A DNA stretch of 37,865 bases, taken from NCBI GenBank assembly GCA_019137195.1, contig JAGVSR010000036.1:1-37865 (forward strand), in the 5' to 3' direction. Origin of the DNA: Alphaproteobacteria bacterium (lineage in GTDB: Bacteria; Pseudomonadota; Alphaproteobacteria; Rhizobiales; Hyphomicrobiaceae). Position numbers and translations under genes: made by a program. Below are positions 11,137 through 19,617 of the stretch, one piece after another. Every line of letters begins with the position of its first letter. Position 1 is the stretch's first letter. The notes under the pieces were generated by a model. The model was not told where the DNA came from. It was given only the letters and a program-made list of their open reading frames with translations, and searched no databases.

Positions 11137-11364
11137 ATGGGCGATGCCAAAGCACAGTGTGTAACCGAACTGTCTGCAGCTGGTCCGGGCGATGCCGCCG
11201 AGGTCCCGATACCTTCGCGGGCCGACCGGATCGACTATATGGCGGATCTCATCGACGAGTTGCGCCATATGGCCGAGCATGAAGGTCTCGTGACCCTGGC
11301 GTCGGTCCTGGCACTGGCTCGCACCGAGGCCGAGCAGCAAGCCGGACGGGATCGGCCCCGTTGA
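11137..11364 (+). CDS. Small conserved-looking alphaproteobacterial protein
   Basis: A 75-residue acidic cytoplasmic protein with no signal peptide or membrane segment. Its core 'RIDYMADLIDELRHMAEHEG' followed by 'LASVLALARTEAE' is an amphipathic two-helix pattern that I recall in small uncharacterised Rhizobiales proteins; no function is known to me. GAGAG lies 5 nt before the ATG chosen at 11137. A longer reading from 11059 would add 26 residues that look non-coding. It is divergent from nspC, with a 219-bp gap, and convergent with dprA. Confidence 0.55.
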   Translation: MGDAKAQCVTELSAAGPGDAAEVPIPSRADRIDYMADLIDELRHMAEHEGLVTLASVLALARTEAEQQAGRDRPR

Positions 11365-11425
11365 CGAGCCCGCTCTGCCCGTGCCCGGGATCAGTGGTCC
11401 CTGGCACCTCCGACGGCTCAGGGAC

Positions 11426-12637
11426 TTATGTCCCGGGGTCCTTGTCATCGCGCATGAGGTCTTGGGTGCGCTCCGGGCTCAGTGACACGAGCTGCCGGCC
11501 ATGACGCTCGATGCGCCCGGCGAGGTCGAGCTCGATCAATGCGATTCTGACCTCCCGGATGCCGAGCCCCGTCGCGCGCACGATCTCGTCCATGTCCACG
11601 GGATGTGGTCCGAGAGCTGCAACGACCGTCTCGCGCTCCCGTTCCGTGAGCGAGGGCGGCGGCCCCGGCGGAGGAGGCGCGGGATCCGGCGCTGCCGCGG
11701 GCTCGCGGAAGGAGCGCGATCCGAGGCCAGTCAACGGCTCCAGAGCCTCGATAACGTCGTTGGGCTCGGTGACGAGTGTAGCGCCGGTCTTCAGGAGCTG
11801 GTTGGTGCCCTCGGCTCGGGGATCGAGAGGATGACCCGGGACCGCGAACACCTCGCGCCCCTGCTCGCCGGCGAAGCGGGCCGTGACGAGCGTCCCCGAG
11901 CGCCGTGCCGCCTCGATCACGAGCACACCGAGCGCCATACCCGAGACCAGTCGGTTGCGGCGCGGAAAGTCCTTCGCCCGCGGCTGAAAGGCCGGCGGCA
12001 TGTCACTGACGACGGCGCCAACCTCGCTGATCGCCTCGTAGAGCCGCTCGTTCTCTGGCGGGTAGACGACGTCGACACCGCCCGCGAGCACCGCCACGGT
12101 TCCGGTTGCGAGCGTCGCCTCGTGGGCCACGGCGTCGATACCGCGTGCGAGCCCCGAGACGACAACGAGCCCAGCCTGACCGAGACCATCGGCGAACAGT
12201 CGCGCGAGCTTTGTTCCGGCCGCAGAGGCCTGCCGCGAGCCGACGACGGCAACGGCCGGCCGTTCGAGGAGTGCGCGTCTGCCTTTGACGTAGAGCATTG
12301 GCGGGGGCGCATCGATGGCGGCCAGTGCCCTCGGATAGCCGGGCTCGATGGTGAAGACGGGCTCGGCGCCCGCCCGCCGCGCCGCCGCGAGCTCCGATTC
12401 CGCGCGAGATGTGGGACAGACGACGGGCGCGCGCGCGCCTCCTCGACGTGCGAGCTCTGGCAAGGCGTCCAGCGCTTCACTTGCTCCGCCGTAGTGATTG
12501 ATGAGCTCACGGAAAGCCACTGGGCCCACATTGGCCGAGCGGATGAGGCGGAGACACGAGAGCCGCTCCCGCTCGCTCAATGGCGCAACCGGCAGCGGGG
12601 CCGGCGTGAACGGGCCTCGCGCTTCAGGTTTTCGCAC
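11426..12637 (-). CDS. dprA: DNA-processing protein DprA (Smf)
   Basis: DprA loads RecA onto incoming single-stranded DNA in natural transformation and is present in many bacteria not known to be competent. The 403-residue protein has a helical N-terminal domain (about 20-75), then the Rossmann-like core with '[13 protein letters not shown]', '[15 protein letters not shown]', '[16 protein letters not shown]', '[12 protein letters not shown]', '[15 protein letters not shown]' and '[16 protein letters not shown]', and after a Pro-rich linker (about 305-325) a C-terminal winged-helix domain ('[15 protein letters not shown]'). Its start overlaps the end of plsY by 14 bp, so the two are one transcript, an arrangement common in alphaproteobacteria. 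Confidence 0.96.
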   Translation of the reverse strand: MRKPEARGPFTPAPLPVAPLSERERLSCLRLIRSANVGPVAFRELINHYGGASEALDALPELARRGGARAPVVCPTSRAESELAAARRAGAEPVFTIEPGYPRALAAIDAPPPMLYVKGRRALLERPAVAVVGSRQASAAGTKLARLFADGLGQAGLVVVSGLARGIDAVAHEATLATGTVAVLAGGVDVVYPPENERLYEAISEVGAVVSDMPPAFQPRAKDFPRRNRLVSGMALGVLVIEAARRSGTLVTARFAGEQGREVFAVPGHPLDPRAEGTNQLLKTGATLVTEPNDVIEALEPLTGLGSRSFREPAAAPDPAPPPPGPPPSLTERERETVVAALGPHPVDMDEIVRATGLGIREVRIALIELDLAGRIERHGRQLVSLSPERTQDLMRDDKDPGT

Positions 12638-13241
12638 CGATCCTCGGCTCCTCTCCGCGCATCAGTCGGGCGATGTTGCCCTGGTGCTTCCAGATGAGAA
12701 GAGCGCTCATGATGGCCGCCAGGAGCGCCGCCGGAGTCTCGCCCAGGGCCCACAGCGCGATCGGCGTGATGACGCTCGCGACAAGTGCCGACAGCGACGA
12801 GTAGCGCGTCAGCACCGCGATCGCGAGCCAGCTACCGCAGAAGAAAAGCGCGCCCTGCCACAGGACGCCGGCCAGCACGCCGATGTAGGTCGCGACCCCC
12901 TTGCCGCCCTTGAACCCCAGCCAGACAGGAAAGATGTGGCCGAGGAACGCACCGAGACCGCCGAGCAGGCTCGCGAGGATTGCGATCCCCTGCCCGGCGC
13001 CGTAGCGCTCGGCTAGAAGCACGGCCGCCGTGCCTTTCAGTGCATCGAGAACGAGCGTCAGAGCCGCGAGGCCCTTGTGACCGGTTCTCAGCACGTTCGT
13101 TGCTCCGATATTGCCGGAGCCGATGTTTCGAACGTCGCCGAGCCCGGCCGCACGCGTCAGAATGAGACCGAACGGGATCGAGCCCAGGAGATAGCCGAGC
13201 GTAAGGCTCGTCAGCGCAGGCCAGGAGAAAAGCGGGTCCAT
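12624..13241 (-). CDS. plsY: Glycerol-3-phosphate acyltransferase PlsY
   Basis: PlsY transfers an acyl group from acyl-phosphate to glycerol-3-phosphate at the inner membrane, the first step of phospholipid synthesis. The 205-residue product has the usual length and five or more hydrophobic segments. All three family motifs are visible: '[11 protein letters not shown]' (about 17-27), '[13 protein letters not shown]' and '[18 protein letters not shown]', with the GN.GATN and KGGKG signatures intact. The frame is open further upstream, but the ATG at 13241 gives the standard N terminus directly before the first membrane helix. dprA overlaps its 3' end; aidB-like starts divergently about 120-145 bp away. 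Confidence 0.96.
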   Translation of the reverse strand: MDPLFSWPALTSLTLGYLLGSIPFGLILTRAAGLGDVRNIGSGNIGATNVLRTGHKGLAALTLVLDALKGTAAVLLAERYGAGQGIAILASLLGGLGAFLGHIFPVWLGFKGGKGVATYIGVLAGVLWQGALFFCGSWLAIAVLTRYSSLSALVASVITPIALWALGETPAALLAAIMSALLIWKHQGNIARLMRGEEPRIGAKT

Positions 13242-13387
13242 CCGGATAGGATCCTCGAAAGTGCAGGAGGCAGCGGAGGGTAACGGGAGATCATCGCTGC
13301 GACAACCCGCGAACAGACGGCTTGCCAACGACCCGCCTGCAGGCCGGATCTGGCGCAGACCCCATGGAACTGGCAAACCATGGGGCA

Positions 13388-15061
13388 ATGGCGACTCGCT
13401 CGACAAATTCTGCCGCGGCCGATCTGCCCGCACCTTTCGAGGACGTGAACCTCTACGCGTCCGACCAGGCGCTGCAGGAGGCGGTGCTGCGCGAGGGCGG
13501 TGCCGGGGCTGCAAAGCGCCTCAACGGCTTCGGGATTGTCACCGGAAGTGCGGAGGCTCTCGAGCAGGCTCGCCGCGCCAATGAGATGCCGCCGCGCCTG
13601 AGGACGCACGACCGGAACGGACGTTGGCTCGGTCACATCGAGCTCGATCCCGCTTACCGCGCCTGTCTCGAGATGAGCGTCGCCGAGGGCTTGCACGCCC
13701 CGCAGAGATTCGCCCAGGCAGCCGCCACGCCCCGCACAGGCTCCAGCCCGTATGTCGAGCGGGCCGCCGGGCTCTACCTCGCGGGGCAGATGGAGAGCGG
13801 GCATTGCCTCGCGCTCGCGCTGTCGGCCGCCGCGGTGCCGGTGATTGCCGCGAGCTCCGAAGGCATCGCCGCGCTCGTGCCCAAGCTCGTGGCCAAGACC
13901 TTCGATCAGGCCATCGCTCCCATCGCCGACAAGGCCGCGGCCCTGGTGGGTCTCGCCACCACCGAGCGGGGGGGTGGCGATGGGCTCGTGACGACAGCCG
14001 CGCCCGCGACCGAGGGACCGGAAGGCGTCTATCGCCTCGACGGCCACAAATGGTTCGTGTCGTCGGCAACCGCCGACGCGTTCCTGGTCACGGCAGAGAC
14101 GAAGGCGGGACCGTCCCTCTTTCTCGTGCCGCGCCTCAAGAGCGACGGAATGCCGAACGGTCTCAAAGTCGAGCGGCTCAAAGAACGCCTGGGCCTACGG
14201 TCGGATCCGACCGCCGAGGTGACGATCGACGGGGCCGAGGGGCTCCTGGTCGGTGAGCCCGGGGAGGCCAGGAACCAAGTGAGCGAGGTGACGGCGAGCC
14301 TCTATCTCGACACGACCGTGCTGCTCGCTGGCCTGATGCGCTTCGCGACCGCGAGCGCCATCCATTGCACCGAACATCGCATCTCGAACGGCAGGCAACT
14401 CGCCGAGCAGCACCTGATGCGCGAGGTGCTCGCCGACCTCGCCCTCGATTGCGAGGCAGCAGCCGCACTCGCGTTCAGGCTGGCGCGCGCCTTCGACCGG
14501 GCTGCCGACGCCCGCGCCGCCGCTTGGCGGCGTGTCATGACGCCGGTCAGCAAGTACTGGGTCGCCAAGACAGCGGTGCCCTGCATTGCAGAGGCGATGG
14601 AGTGCCATGGCGGCAACGGCTACGCATCGTCCTCGCCTCTGCCGCGCCTCCTTTGCGACGCGCAAGGGCTTGCCCTATGGCAGGGACCCGGCAACCGGCT
14701 CTCGCTCGAGGTGCTCGAAACGCTCCGCAGCCACCCCGAGGCGATCGAGACGGTGATGGAGGAGCTGGCGCAGACCGCTTCAGGTGACACCCACCTCGAG
14801 GCTGCCCATCGCCGCGTCGAGGAGATCCTGCACGAGCCACGCTTGCTGGATCGGCGTGCCCGGCTCCTGCTAGAGAGCCTCGCGGTGCTTGCGGCCGGGA
14901 CGATCCTGCGAACGCACATCGCGCGCCCGGTAGCCGACGCCTTCATCGCGACCCGCATGGGCAGCCAGCCGCGCCAAAGCTACGGACAGGCGCTCGACTG
15001 GGCCGACACCAAGGCAATCGTCCAGCGCGCATCACCGAATACAGCGCATAGGCACCAATAG
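13388..15061 (+). CDS. aidB: AidB-like acyl-CoA dehydrogenase family protein
   Basis: The 557-residue product matches the E. coli AidB layout of the FAD acyl-CoA dehydrogenase superfamily. '[17 protein letters not shown]' at the N terminus parallels AidB 'NLYLSDGALCEAVTREG'; 'TTERGGGDG' and '[12 protein letters not shown]' form the FAD region; 'LFLVPRL', '[18 protein letters not shown]' and '[14 protein letters not shown]' followed by '[10 protein letters not shown]' complete the fold, with the AidB-specific C-terminal helical region after residue 460. AidB binds DNA and is induced by alkylation damage in E. coli; its reaction is unsettled. The start is uncertain: ATGs at 13364 and 13388 and a TTG at 13322 are in frame, none with a good Shine-Dalgarno; 13388 gives an AidB-like N-terminal length. 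No Ada-type regulator is adjacent; a MarR gene lies convergent downstream. Confidence 0.9.
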   Translation: MATRSTNSAAADLPAPFEDVNLYASDQALQEAVLREGGAGAAKRLNGFGIVTGSAEALEQARRANEMPPRLRTHDRNGRWLGHIELDPAYRACLEMSVAEGLHAPQRFAQAAATPRTGSSPYVERAAGLYLAGQMESGHCLALALSAAAVPVIAASSEGIAALVPKLVAKTFDQAIAPIADKAAALVGLATTERGGGDGLVTTAAPATEGPEGVYRLDGHKWFVSSATADAFLVTAETKAGPSLFLVPRLKSDGMPNGLKVERLKERLGLRSDPTAEVTIDGAEGLLVGEPGEARNQVSEVTASLYLDTTVLLAGLMRFATASAIHCTEHRISNGRQLAEQHLMREVLADLALDCEAAAALAFRLARAFDRAADARAAAWRRVMTPVSKYWVAKTAVPCIAEAMECHGGNGYASSSPLPRLLCDAQGLALWQGPGNRLSLEVLETLRSHPEAIETVMEELAQTASGDTHLEAAHRRVEEILHEPRLLDRRARLLLESLAVLAAGTILRTHIARPVADAFIATRMGSQPRQSYGQALDWADTKAIVQRASPNTAHRHQ

Positions 15062-15110
15062 AGTCCACATATCGGACGGAGGCGTGCGACCCGGCACGAG
15101 TTCGCGCGCT

Positions 15111-15587
15111 TTAGACCGGCGGCTCGCGGGTAGCGGCGTCGCCAGCCGTATCCATCGCCTCTACGATGCGAGCGAGTGCGCGCAGGAAGCTCTCCCGTTG
15201 CGACGCCGTAAGCCGCTCGAGAATTCGCTCGTCCGTCGAGCGCACGGCCGGCTCGGCCTGATCGAGTGTCTGCCGTCCTTTGTCAGTGAGCTTGACGGCG
15301 TACATGCGCGCATCCCGGCGTGTCCGCCGGCGCTGCACGAGACCGCGCGCCAACAGTCGACGGACGATGTCGGCCATGGTCGAGCGATCGATGCCCGTGC
15401 GCTCGACGAGGTCGGTTTGACTGGGATCGCCCGAGACGGCAATGGCCTTCAGGACCGCGAACTGGCGCGGCGTGAGGTCCGAGCTACCGATGTTGATAGC
15501 AAAAAGTTCGTCAGCCTTCTGGCCCGCCCGGTGGAGAAGATGCAATGCGGATTCCAGTCCGCCGATCGTGTCGTCGCTCTTTGTCAT
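15111..15587 (-). CDS. MarR-family transcriptional regulator (copy 1)
   Basis: A 158-residue winged-helix regulator. The recognition region 'LTPRQFAVLKAIA', 'SQTDLVERTGIDRSTMADIVRRL' and the wing 'RRRTRRDARMYAVKLTDKGR' are classic MarR; flanking helices make the dimer interface. AGAGG 8 nt before the ATG at 15587 fixes the start; a longer frame exists upstream. It is a close paralogue of the next gene (about 60% identity by eye; the stretch 'SDLTPRQFAVLKAIA' and the wing are nearly identical). Most MarR proteins repress themselves and neighbours and are released by small aromatic ligands. The leader to the likely promoter is long (about 250 nt). Confidence 0.93.
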   Translation of the reverse strand: MTKSDDTIGGLESALHLLHRAGQKADELFAINIGSSDLTPRQFAVLKAIAVSGDPSQTDLVERTGIDRSTMADIVRRLLARGLVQRRRTRRDARMYAVKLTDKGRQTLDQAEPAVRSTDERILERLTASQRESFLRALARIVEAMDTAGDAATREPPV

Positions 15588-16071
15588 GATGTGACCTCTA
15601 ACTTCGATCTCGAGTGAGACGCCTGTGGCTCTCGCGTGCCCGCGCTGTCGTCGCATCTAGACATCGCGCAGCCACCGACGCCTCGAGTCCAGTCGAGGCT
15701 TGCCAGCAACCTTCGTCGCAAGCCGGTTACACTCACATCCTGCAACCGCGTCGGACCCGAGCAGGCGTCCGGCGCATCCAGTGTTCAAATATCAATCCAA
15801 AAGCCGAAATTCGCAACGCTGAATTGAGTTTTACTCGAGCGAACACTCGAAAAAGCGCAAGTATTTTGTGATCAATACTCGCAACCTTACCCTGCTTTTG
15901 CTCGACGTGCGCACCCGAGCACCGGCGGCGTGAGCAGCTCGGACAAGCGCACTTTACAACGATCTCAGTGCGAGGATATTCCGCGCGCCGGATCGTGCGA
16001 TCACATGCGGCCCTGAAAAATGCGTTGGTACCGACTCGAGGCGCCCTCGTGCAGGCGAGGCAGCGACGCTG
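15588..16071. other. 484-bp intergenic region upstream of MarR copy 1
   Basis: No convincing gene: a plus-strand frame at 15614-15871 has an Arg/Ser-rich composition typical of non-coding frames here. The segment 15780-15890 is clearly AT-richer than its surroundings and holds the likely promoter/operator of MarR copy 1 (listed separately). The part next to copy 2 (15900-16071) shows nothing I can name. Confidence 0.5.
15830..15879 (-). promoter_or_regulatory. Probable promoter and operator of MarR copy 1
   Basis: On the minus strand TTGATC (15870-15875) resembles a -35 box. About 21 nt further lies GAGTGTTCGCTCGAGTA (15832-15848), an imperfect palindrome. An independent inverted repeat AGTATT-N8-AATACT (15860-15879) overlaps the -35 box. 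The arrangement mirrors the promoter of MarR copy 2, which has TTGACA, 20 nt, then GAGTGTTCCACTCGGGTA. Autorepression is inferred. Confidence 0.5.
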
Positions 16072-16530
16072 CTACTCCTTCTGGCGGTGATTGCCAGACG
16101 TCTCGACAATCGAAGCCAGCGCGGCAATGAAACTCTCGCGCAAGCCCACCGGCAGGACGGACAGGATCTTGTCGTCGGTCGAGCGCACGGCCGGAAGCGT
16201 GGCATTGAGGACCTCCTCGCCGGCAGTGCTGAGGCGCACGGCGTACATGCGCGCATCGCGCCGCGTGCGCTCGCGCACCACAAGCCCCTTGTCGACCAGA
16301 CGGCTCACGATCTCGGCCATGGTCGAGCGGTCGATGCCGGTCATGCTCACGAGGCCGGACTGGCTGGGCTCGTCGGAGTCTGCGATGGCCTTCAAGACCG
16401 CGAACTGACGGGGCGTCAGGTCCGAGCCCCCGGACTCTGCGGCGTAGAGCACGTCCGCCCATTGACCGGCGCGATGCAGAAGATGCATCGCCGAGTGGAG
16501 ACCTTCGCCGTCTTTGACTAGCTGACCCAT
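16072..16530 (-). CDS. MarR-family transcriptional regulator (copy 2)
   Basis: A 152-residue MarR protein with 'DLTPRQFAVLKAIA', 'SQSGLVSMTGIDRSTMAEIVSRL' and wing 'RERTRRDARMYAVRLST'. It is the paralogue of the gene 484 bp downstream; both share the rare 'HLLHRAGQ' near the N terminus and 'PAVRST' before the last helix, indicating a local duplication. AGGGA just before the ATG supports the start. A strong 25-bp palindrome behind a consensus -35 box lies 145 bp upstream. What ligand it senses is unknown; likely targets are itself and possibly copy 1. Confidence 0.93.
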   Translation of the reverse strand: MGQLVKDGEGLHSAMHLLHRAGQWADVLYAAESGGSDLTPRQFAVLKAIADSDEPSQSGLVSMTGIDRSTMAEIVSRLVDKGLVVRERTRRDARMYAVRLSTAGEEVLNATLPAVRSTDDKILSVLPVGLRESFIAALASIVETSGNHRQKE

Positions 16531-16674
16531 GGTCCCTGGTCCTTTCTTGTTGCGGCCCGGGATCGACCGCTGCCTGCAGCCCCCGGGACCGGATCATCGA
16601 GGAACGGCCAGCTCGCCCGCCCGGCCTTCAATCGCAGCCGGGCTGCTCGAAACGGGCACAGGCCGTCTGTGCTC

Positions 16675-16719
16675 ATACCCGAGTGGAACACTCTGGTATG
16701 ATTTTCACTGCGATGTCAA
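16675..16719 (-). promoter_or_regulatory. Promoter with 25-bp operator palindrome for MarR copy 2
   Basis: Reading the minus strand, a perfect -35 TTGACA (16714-16719) is followed after about 15 nt by a -10 region (TACCAG, weak) that overlaps the palindrome ATACC-C-GAGTG-GAA-CACTC-T-GGTAT (16675-16699; both 5-bp arm pairs are perfect). A repressor dimer bound there would block RNA polymerase. MarR proteins usually bind such near-palindromes of about 20 bp. Confidence 0.6.
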
Positions 16720-16803
16720 TTCGGTTGTTTTTCGGAAATCCGTAGCGCGCGGATCCGGGCCTTGTCGCCGGTGCGCCCGGCTCGACGCAGGCCAAATTCT
16801 CAA

Positions 16804-18015
16804 TCAGGTGAAAAGCCAGGACGACACGCCGCCGCGGCGCGCAAGATCGGCAAGCCCGGCGTCGAGGGCGGTGAACGAGGTGGCGGAAAGGGTTTCCGGC
16901 ATCCAGGGCGCACCGCGGCGCGCCAGCCGGTAGGGCAGCATCAGGCTCTCCCAAGCCTCCACGCTGAGCGGCCGCTCCGGCAGCACCAGCGCGGGTATGC
17001 GCCGGAGGTCCTTCTGCGAGGCAAGCCAGGTATAGGCCGCCTGCCAGGTTTCGCTCGAGGCTGGCATGTTGTGACGGGCCTTGAGCTGGGTGATGGTCAG
17101 CATGCCGGGCTCACGGGCATGCGGCCCGACCTCGACTGTGGCGACGCGCTGGCCGCGACGTCGCATGGAGAAGAGGCGGCAGCGCTCCCGCGCCAGCCGT
17201 TCGGCATACTGATCGGCGCAGTTGTGCATCGCCTGCGCCTCAGCGAGGATCTGGGCACATTCGACGAGCGGCTCGAGCGTGTATCCGTTGATCTCGCCTG
17301 CCGCGAGCCAGCTGTCGGAGATGGTGCCCGGCCGGATCTGCAGCATCAGCCGAACGCGATTGAGCCAGCTCTTGGCGGCACAGACCGCTGTGTCGAACGC
17401 CATCTCGGGCCGCCACGGCACCACGACGAGGCTGTGGCCAAGCGTGCCGGTGGCGCCCGAGTACCACGCGTAAGCTGCCAGCGCAGCCAGCATCTGATCG
17501 GCGTCCGCAGGGTCGTGATAGAGATCCTGACCGGCGAGCCAAAGCGCAAAGTATTCGTCGGCCGCCCTGGCGCCGAACAGCACCGACTCGAGCCACAACG
17601 CGCTCGTTCCGGTCTCGCGCGGCAGCAGGTTGGCGATGCGCCGAGCGAACGCGTCCGACTGCGGCATGGCCCCGGGATCGCGACGGAACGCCTCCGGTGG
17701 CAGCCGTCGCAGCCAGAGCGGCAGCTCGAGCGTGCGCGCCACGTCCTTCAGCAGGGCGCCGCCTTCGATGAGATCGAGAGCCTTGCGCCGACGCACCGCC
17801 GGTCCCAGCCGGGCCGCGATGGCGAACACGGCACCTGGAAACACGATCGCAAGATCGGCAACGCGGCTTGACGTGTAGACGAGACGACGCACGGCTGCGC
17901 GGACGGCAGGATGAAACCGTCGGACCACGGCGTCTAGCTCGGGCTCCGAGGCTCTGATGTTGGCCTTGCGCATCGGGTCGCGCACGGCATCGAGGGATTT
18001 GGAGATTGAACGCAT
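16804..18015 (-). CDS. PcfJ-domain-like protein
   Basis: A 403-residue protein without signal peptide or clear membrane helix. Its C-terminal third carries what I recognise as the PcfJ pattern: 'AMHNCADQYAERLA' (262-275), 'CRLFSMRRRGQRVATVEV' (279-296) and 'ITQLKARHN' (308-316), corresponding to H-N/H-C-V-x-x-Y, a strand pair with R/ATxE, and a Q-x-K/R-x-x-x-N end. PcfJ is a protein of unknown biochemical role first noted on enterococcal conjugative plasmids; chromosomal relatives exist. The N-terminal part (1-160) is helical and Arg-rich, with no domain I know. AGGAG 8 nt before the ATG at 18015 sets the start; the 31 residues upstream look untranslated. No conjugation genes are nearby. Function unknown. 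Confidence 0.65.
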   Translation of the reverse strand: MRSISKSLDAVRDPMRKANIRASEPELDAVVRRFHPAVRAAVRRLVYTSSRVADLAIVFPGAVFAIAARLGPAVRRRKALDLIEGGALLKDVARTLELPLWLRRLPPEAFRRDPGAMPQSDAFARRIANLLPRETGTSALWLESVLFGARAADEYFALWLAGQDLYHDPADADQMLAALAAYAWYSGATGTLGHSLVVVPWRPEMAFDTAVCAAKSWLNRVRLMLQIRPGTISDSWLAAGEINGYTLEPLVECAQILAEAQAMHNCADQYAERLARERCRLFSMRRRGQRVATVEVGPHAREPGMLTITQLKARHNMPASSETWQAAYTWLASQKDLRRIPALVLPERPLSVEAWESLMLPYRLARRGAPWMPETLSATSFTALDAGLADLARRGGVSSWLFT

Positions 18016-18165
18016 TGCACGGCTCCTCGTCGGGTCCGCCGCGCCTCGGCACGGGTCCAGCGGGCCCGTGATCGACAGTCGCCGAGCATTGTGGCGCGCA
18101 TCCGGCACGTTTGAGCCGAAGGAAAGATGTGAACGCGCCGATACGAACGAGTGCTTCAGTGCGAT

Positions 18166-18699
18166 CTATCGATCCGCAGGCTGCCGCGACGCAGGCAAGA
18201 CGCGCAACCGGTCGAGCGCGCTCTGCAGAATGATCGTCGCCGCGACCTTGTCGATCACCTCGGCGCGACGGCGGCGCGACTGGTCAGCGTCGATCAGCAT
18301 CCGCTCCGCCTCCGCCGTCGTGAGGCGCTCGTCCCAGAGCAGGATCGGGAGCGGACATATTTTGTTGAGGTTGCGGGCGAAGGCCCGCGTCGCCTGGGCG
18401 CGGGGACCGCTCGTGCCGTCGAGATTGACTGGAAAGCCGAGCACCAGGCCAGCCACGGCGTGCTCGCGCGCGAGGGACAGCAGCCGCGCTGCGTCGTCAG
18501 TGAACTTCACCCGCCGGATGGTTTCGAGCGGGGATGCGATAAAGCGCAGCACGTCGGAGAGCGCGAGCCCGAGCGTCTTTGTCCCGGCGTCGATGCCGAT
18601 CAGCCGCCCCGGAGGCAAGAGATCCCTGAACGCGGCGATGTCCTCGACCGTCGTGCCGTGTGCGCCGCCAACGCTGCCTCCGGCCGTTCCGTCACTCAC
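18166..18699 (-). CDS. ruvX: RuvX/YqgF putative pre-16S rRNA nuclease / Holliday junction resolvase
   Basis: A 177-residue RNase H-fold protein. 'LIGIDAGTKTLGLALSD' (about 33-49) has the first catalytic Asp; 'GLVLGFPVNLDGTSGPRA' is the family signature; 'LLWDERLTTAEAERML' holds the Glu and the Thr-Thr-x-Ala pattern; 'VIDKVAATIILQSALD' carries the last Asp. In E. coli YqgF takes part in 5' maturation of 16S rRNA. The start is GTG with GGGAGA 7 nt upstream. An N-terminal extension of about 30 residues precedes the fold. It is divergent from the UPF0173 gene with a short shared promoter region. Confidence 0.93.
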   Translation of the reverse strand: MSDGTAGGSVGGAHGTTVEDIAAFRDLLPPGRLIGIDAGTKTLGLALSDVLRFIASPLETIRRVKFTDDAARLLSLAREHAVAGLVLGFPVNLDGTSGPRAQATRAFARNLNKICPLPILLWDERLTTAEAERMLIDADQSRRRRAEVIDKVAATIILQSALDRLRVLPASRQPADR

Positions 18700-18753
18700 C
18701 GGCTCGTCTCCCTGCCTCGTTCCGGCACCGGCGATAAACCAATGCTAACGGAA

Positions 18754-18783
18754 TTGTCTATATTGACGAGCGACAGCTATTCT
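18754..18783 (+). promoter_or_regulatory. Candidate sigma-70 promoter for the UPF0173 gene
   Basis: TTGTCT (18754-18759), 18 nt, then TATTCT (18778-18783), 37 nt before the ATG at 18821, in an AT-richer patch between the divergent ruvX and hydrolase genes. The boxes match four to five of six consensus bases each. Confidence 0.45.
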
Positions 18784-18820
18784 GCCGCCCTCCGGGGCGG
18801 GACCTCTCTGGAGACCCTCA

Positions 18821-19510
18821 ATGAAGATAACCTGGTTCGGCCATTCCTGCTTCCGCGTCGAGACCGGCGCGAGCGCGATCCTCGTCGACCCGTTCCTCAA
18901 GGGCAACCCGACCTTCAAGGCATCCGGCATTGCGTTCGAGGAGGCGACTCGCGACGTCACCCACGTCGCGCTCACCCACGGTCACGACGACCATATCGGC
19001 GACACCGCCGAGATCTGCCGTCAGACCGGGGCGACGCTCTTCGCCACCTACGAGCTCGCCGTGCATCTCTCGCATCAGGGCGTCGCCAGCTACGAGCCCA
19101 TGAATACGGGCGGCACCGTCAAGGCCCGCGACTTCGAGCTGACGCTCGTCAAAGCGTTCCACTCCTCCTCCTCGGACGGCGTCTATCTCGGCAACCCATG
19201 CGGCGTCGTCCTCTCTTCGCGGGAAGGCCCGACCCTCTACCACATGGGCGATACCGAGATCTTCTCCGACATGGAACTGATCCAGGAGCTCTACGCCCCC
19301 GACGTCGGCATGGTGCCGATCGGCGACCGCTTCACCATGGGGGCCCGCACGGCGGCGCTCGCCTGCAACAAGTATTTCGATTTCAAAGTCATTCTCCCCT
19401 GCCATTACGGCACCTTCCCGATCATCGACCAGACTGCCGACGCCTTCGTCGCCGCGATGAAGCCGAAGCCCGTCAAGGTGCTGAAGGCGGGCGGTGCGGT
19501 TCGGCTCTGA
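18821..19510 (+). CDS. UPF0173 metal-dependent hydrolase (metallo-beta-lactamase fold)
   Basis: A 229-residue soluble protein of the usual length for UPF0173. It begins '[14 protein letters not shown]', has '[11 protein letters not shown]', the metal motif '[12 protein letters not shown]' (HxHxDH), '[12 protein letters not shown]', '[12 protein letters not shown]' with a further metal Asp, and ends '[10 protein letters not shown]' with the last His. Family members (E. coli UlaG is a distant relative) bind two metals; the substrate is unknown. GGAGA lies before the ATG. The next gene is 107 bp downstream on the same strand and may be co-transcribed. Confidence 0.93.
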   Translation: MKITWFGHSCFRVETGASAILVDPFLKGNPTFKASGIAFEEATRDVTHVALTHGHDDHIGDTAEICRQTGATLFATYELAVHLSHQGVASYEPMNTGGTVKARDFELTLVKAFHSSSSDGVYLGNPCGVVLSSREGPTLYHMGDTEIFSDMELIQELYAPDVGMVPIGDRFTMGARTAALACNKYFDFKVILPCHYGTFPIIDQTADAFVAAMKPKPVKVLKAGGAVRL

Positions 19511-19617
19511 CCAGACGTTCCCCCTTTCCGCGCCAATTGAGGCTGTTATGGTCGCGGCGCGCGGAAGTCGCGGAGCGGCCGCATGCACGACGGCCGGGAA
19601 AACGACGGGGGAGGACG

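Noticed and set aside
12624-13514. A 296-residue reading of PlsY starting upstream
   Set aside because: The extra 91 residues are Pro/Arg-rich and overlap the divergent aidB-like gene; PlsY proteins start just before the first membrane helix, at 13241.
15614-15871. 85-residue plus-strand ORF in the region between the MarR genes
   Set aside because: Arg/Ser/Ala-rich, no ribosome-binding site, and it overlaps the probable MarR promoter.
18151-19617. A 1,257-residue open frame running into the spermidine-synthase-like gene
   Set aside because: The first 489 residues overlap the well-supported ruvX and UPF0173 genes in another frame and are Arg-rich; the true start at 19618 has a strong ribosome-binding site.
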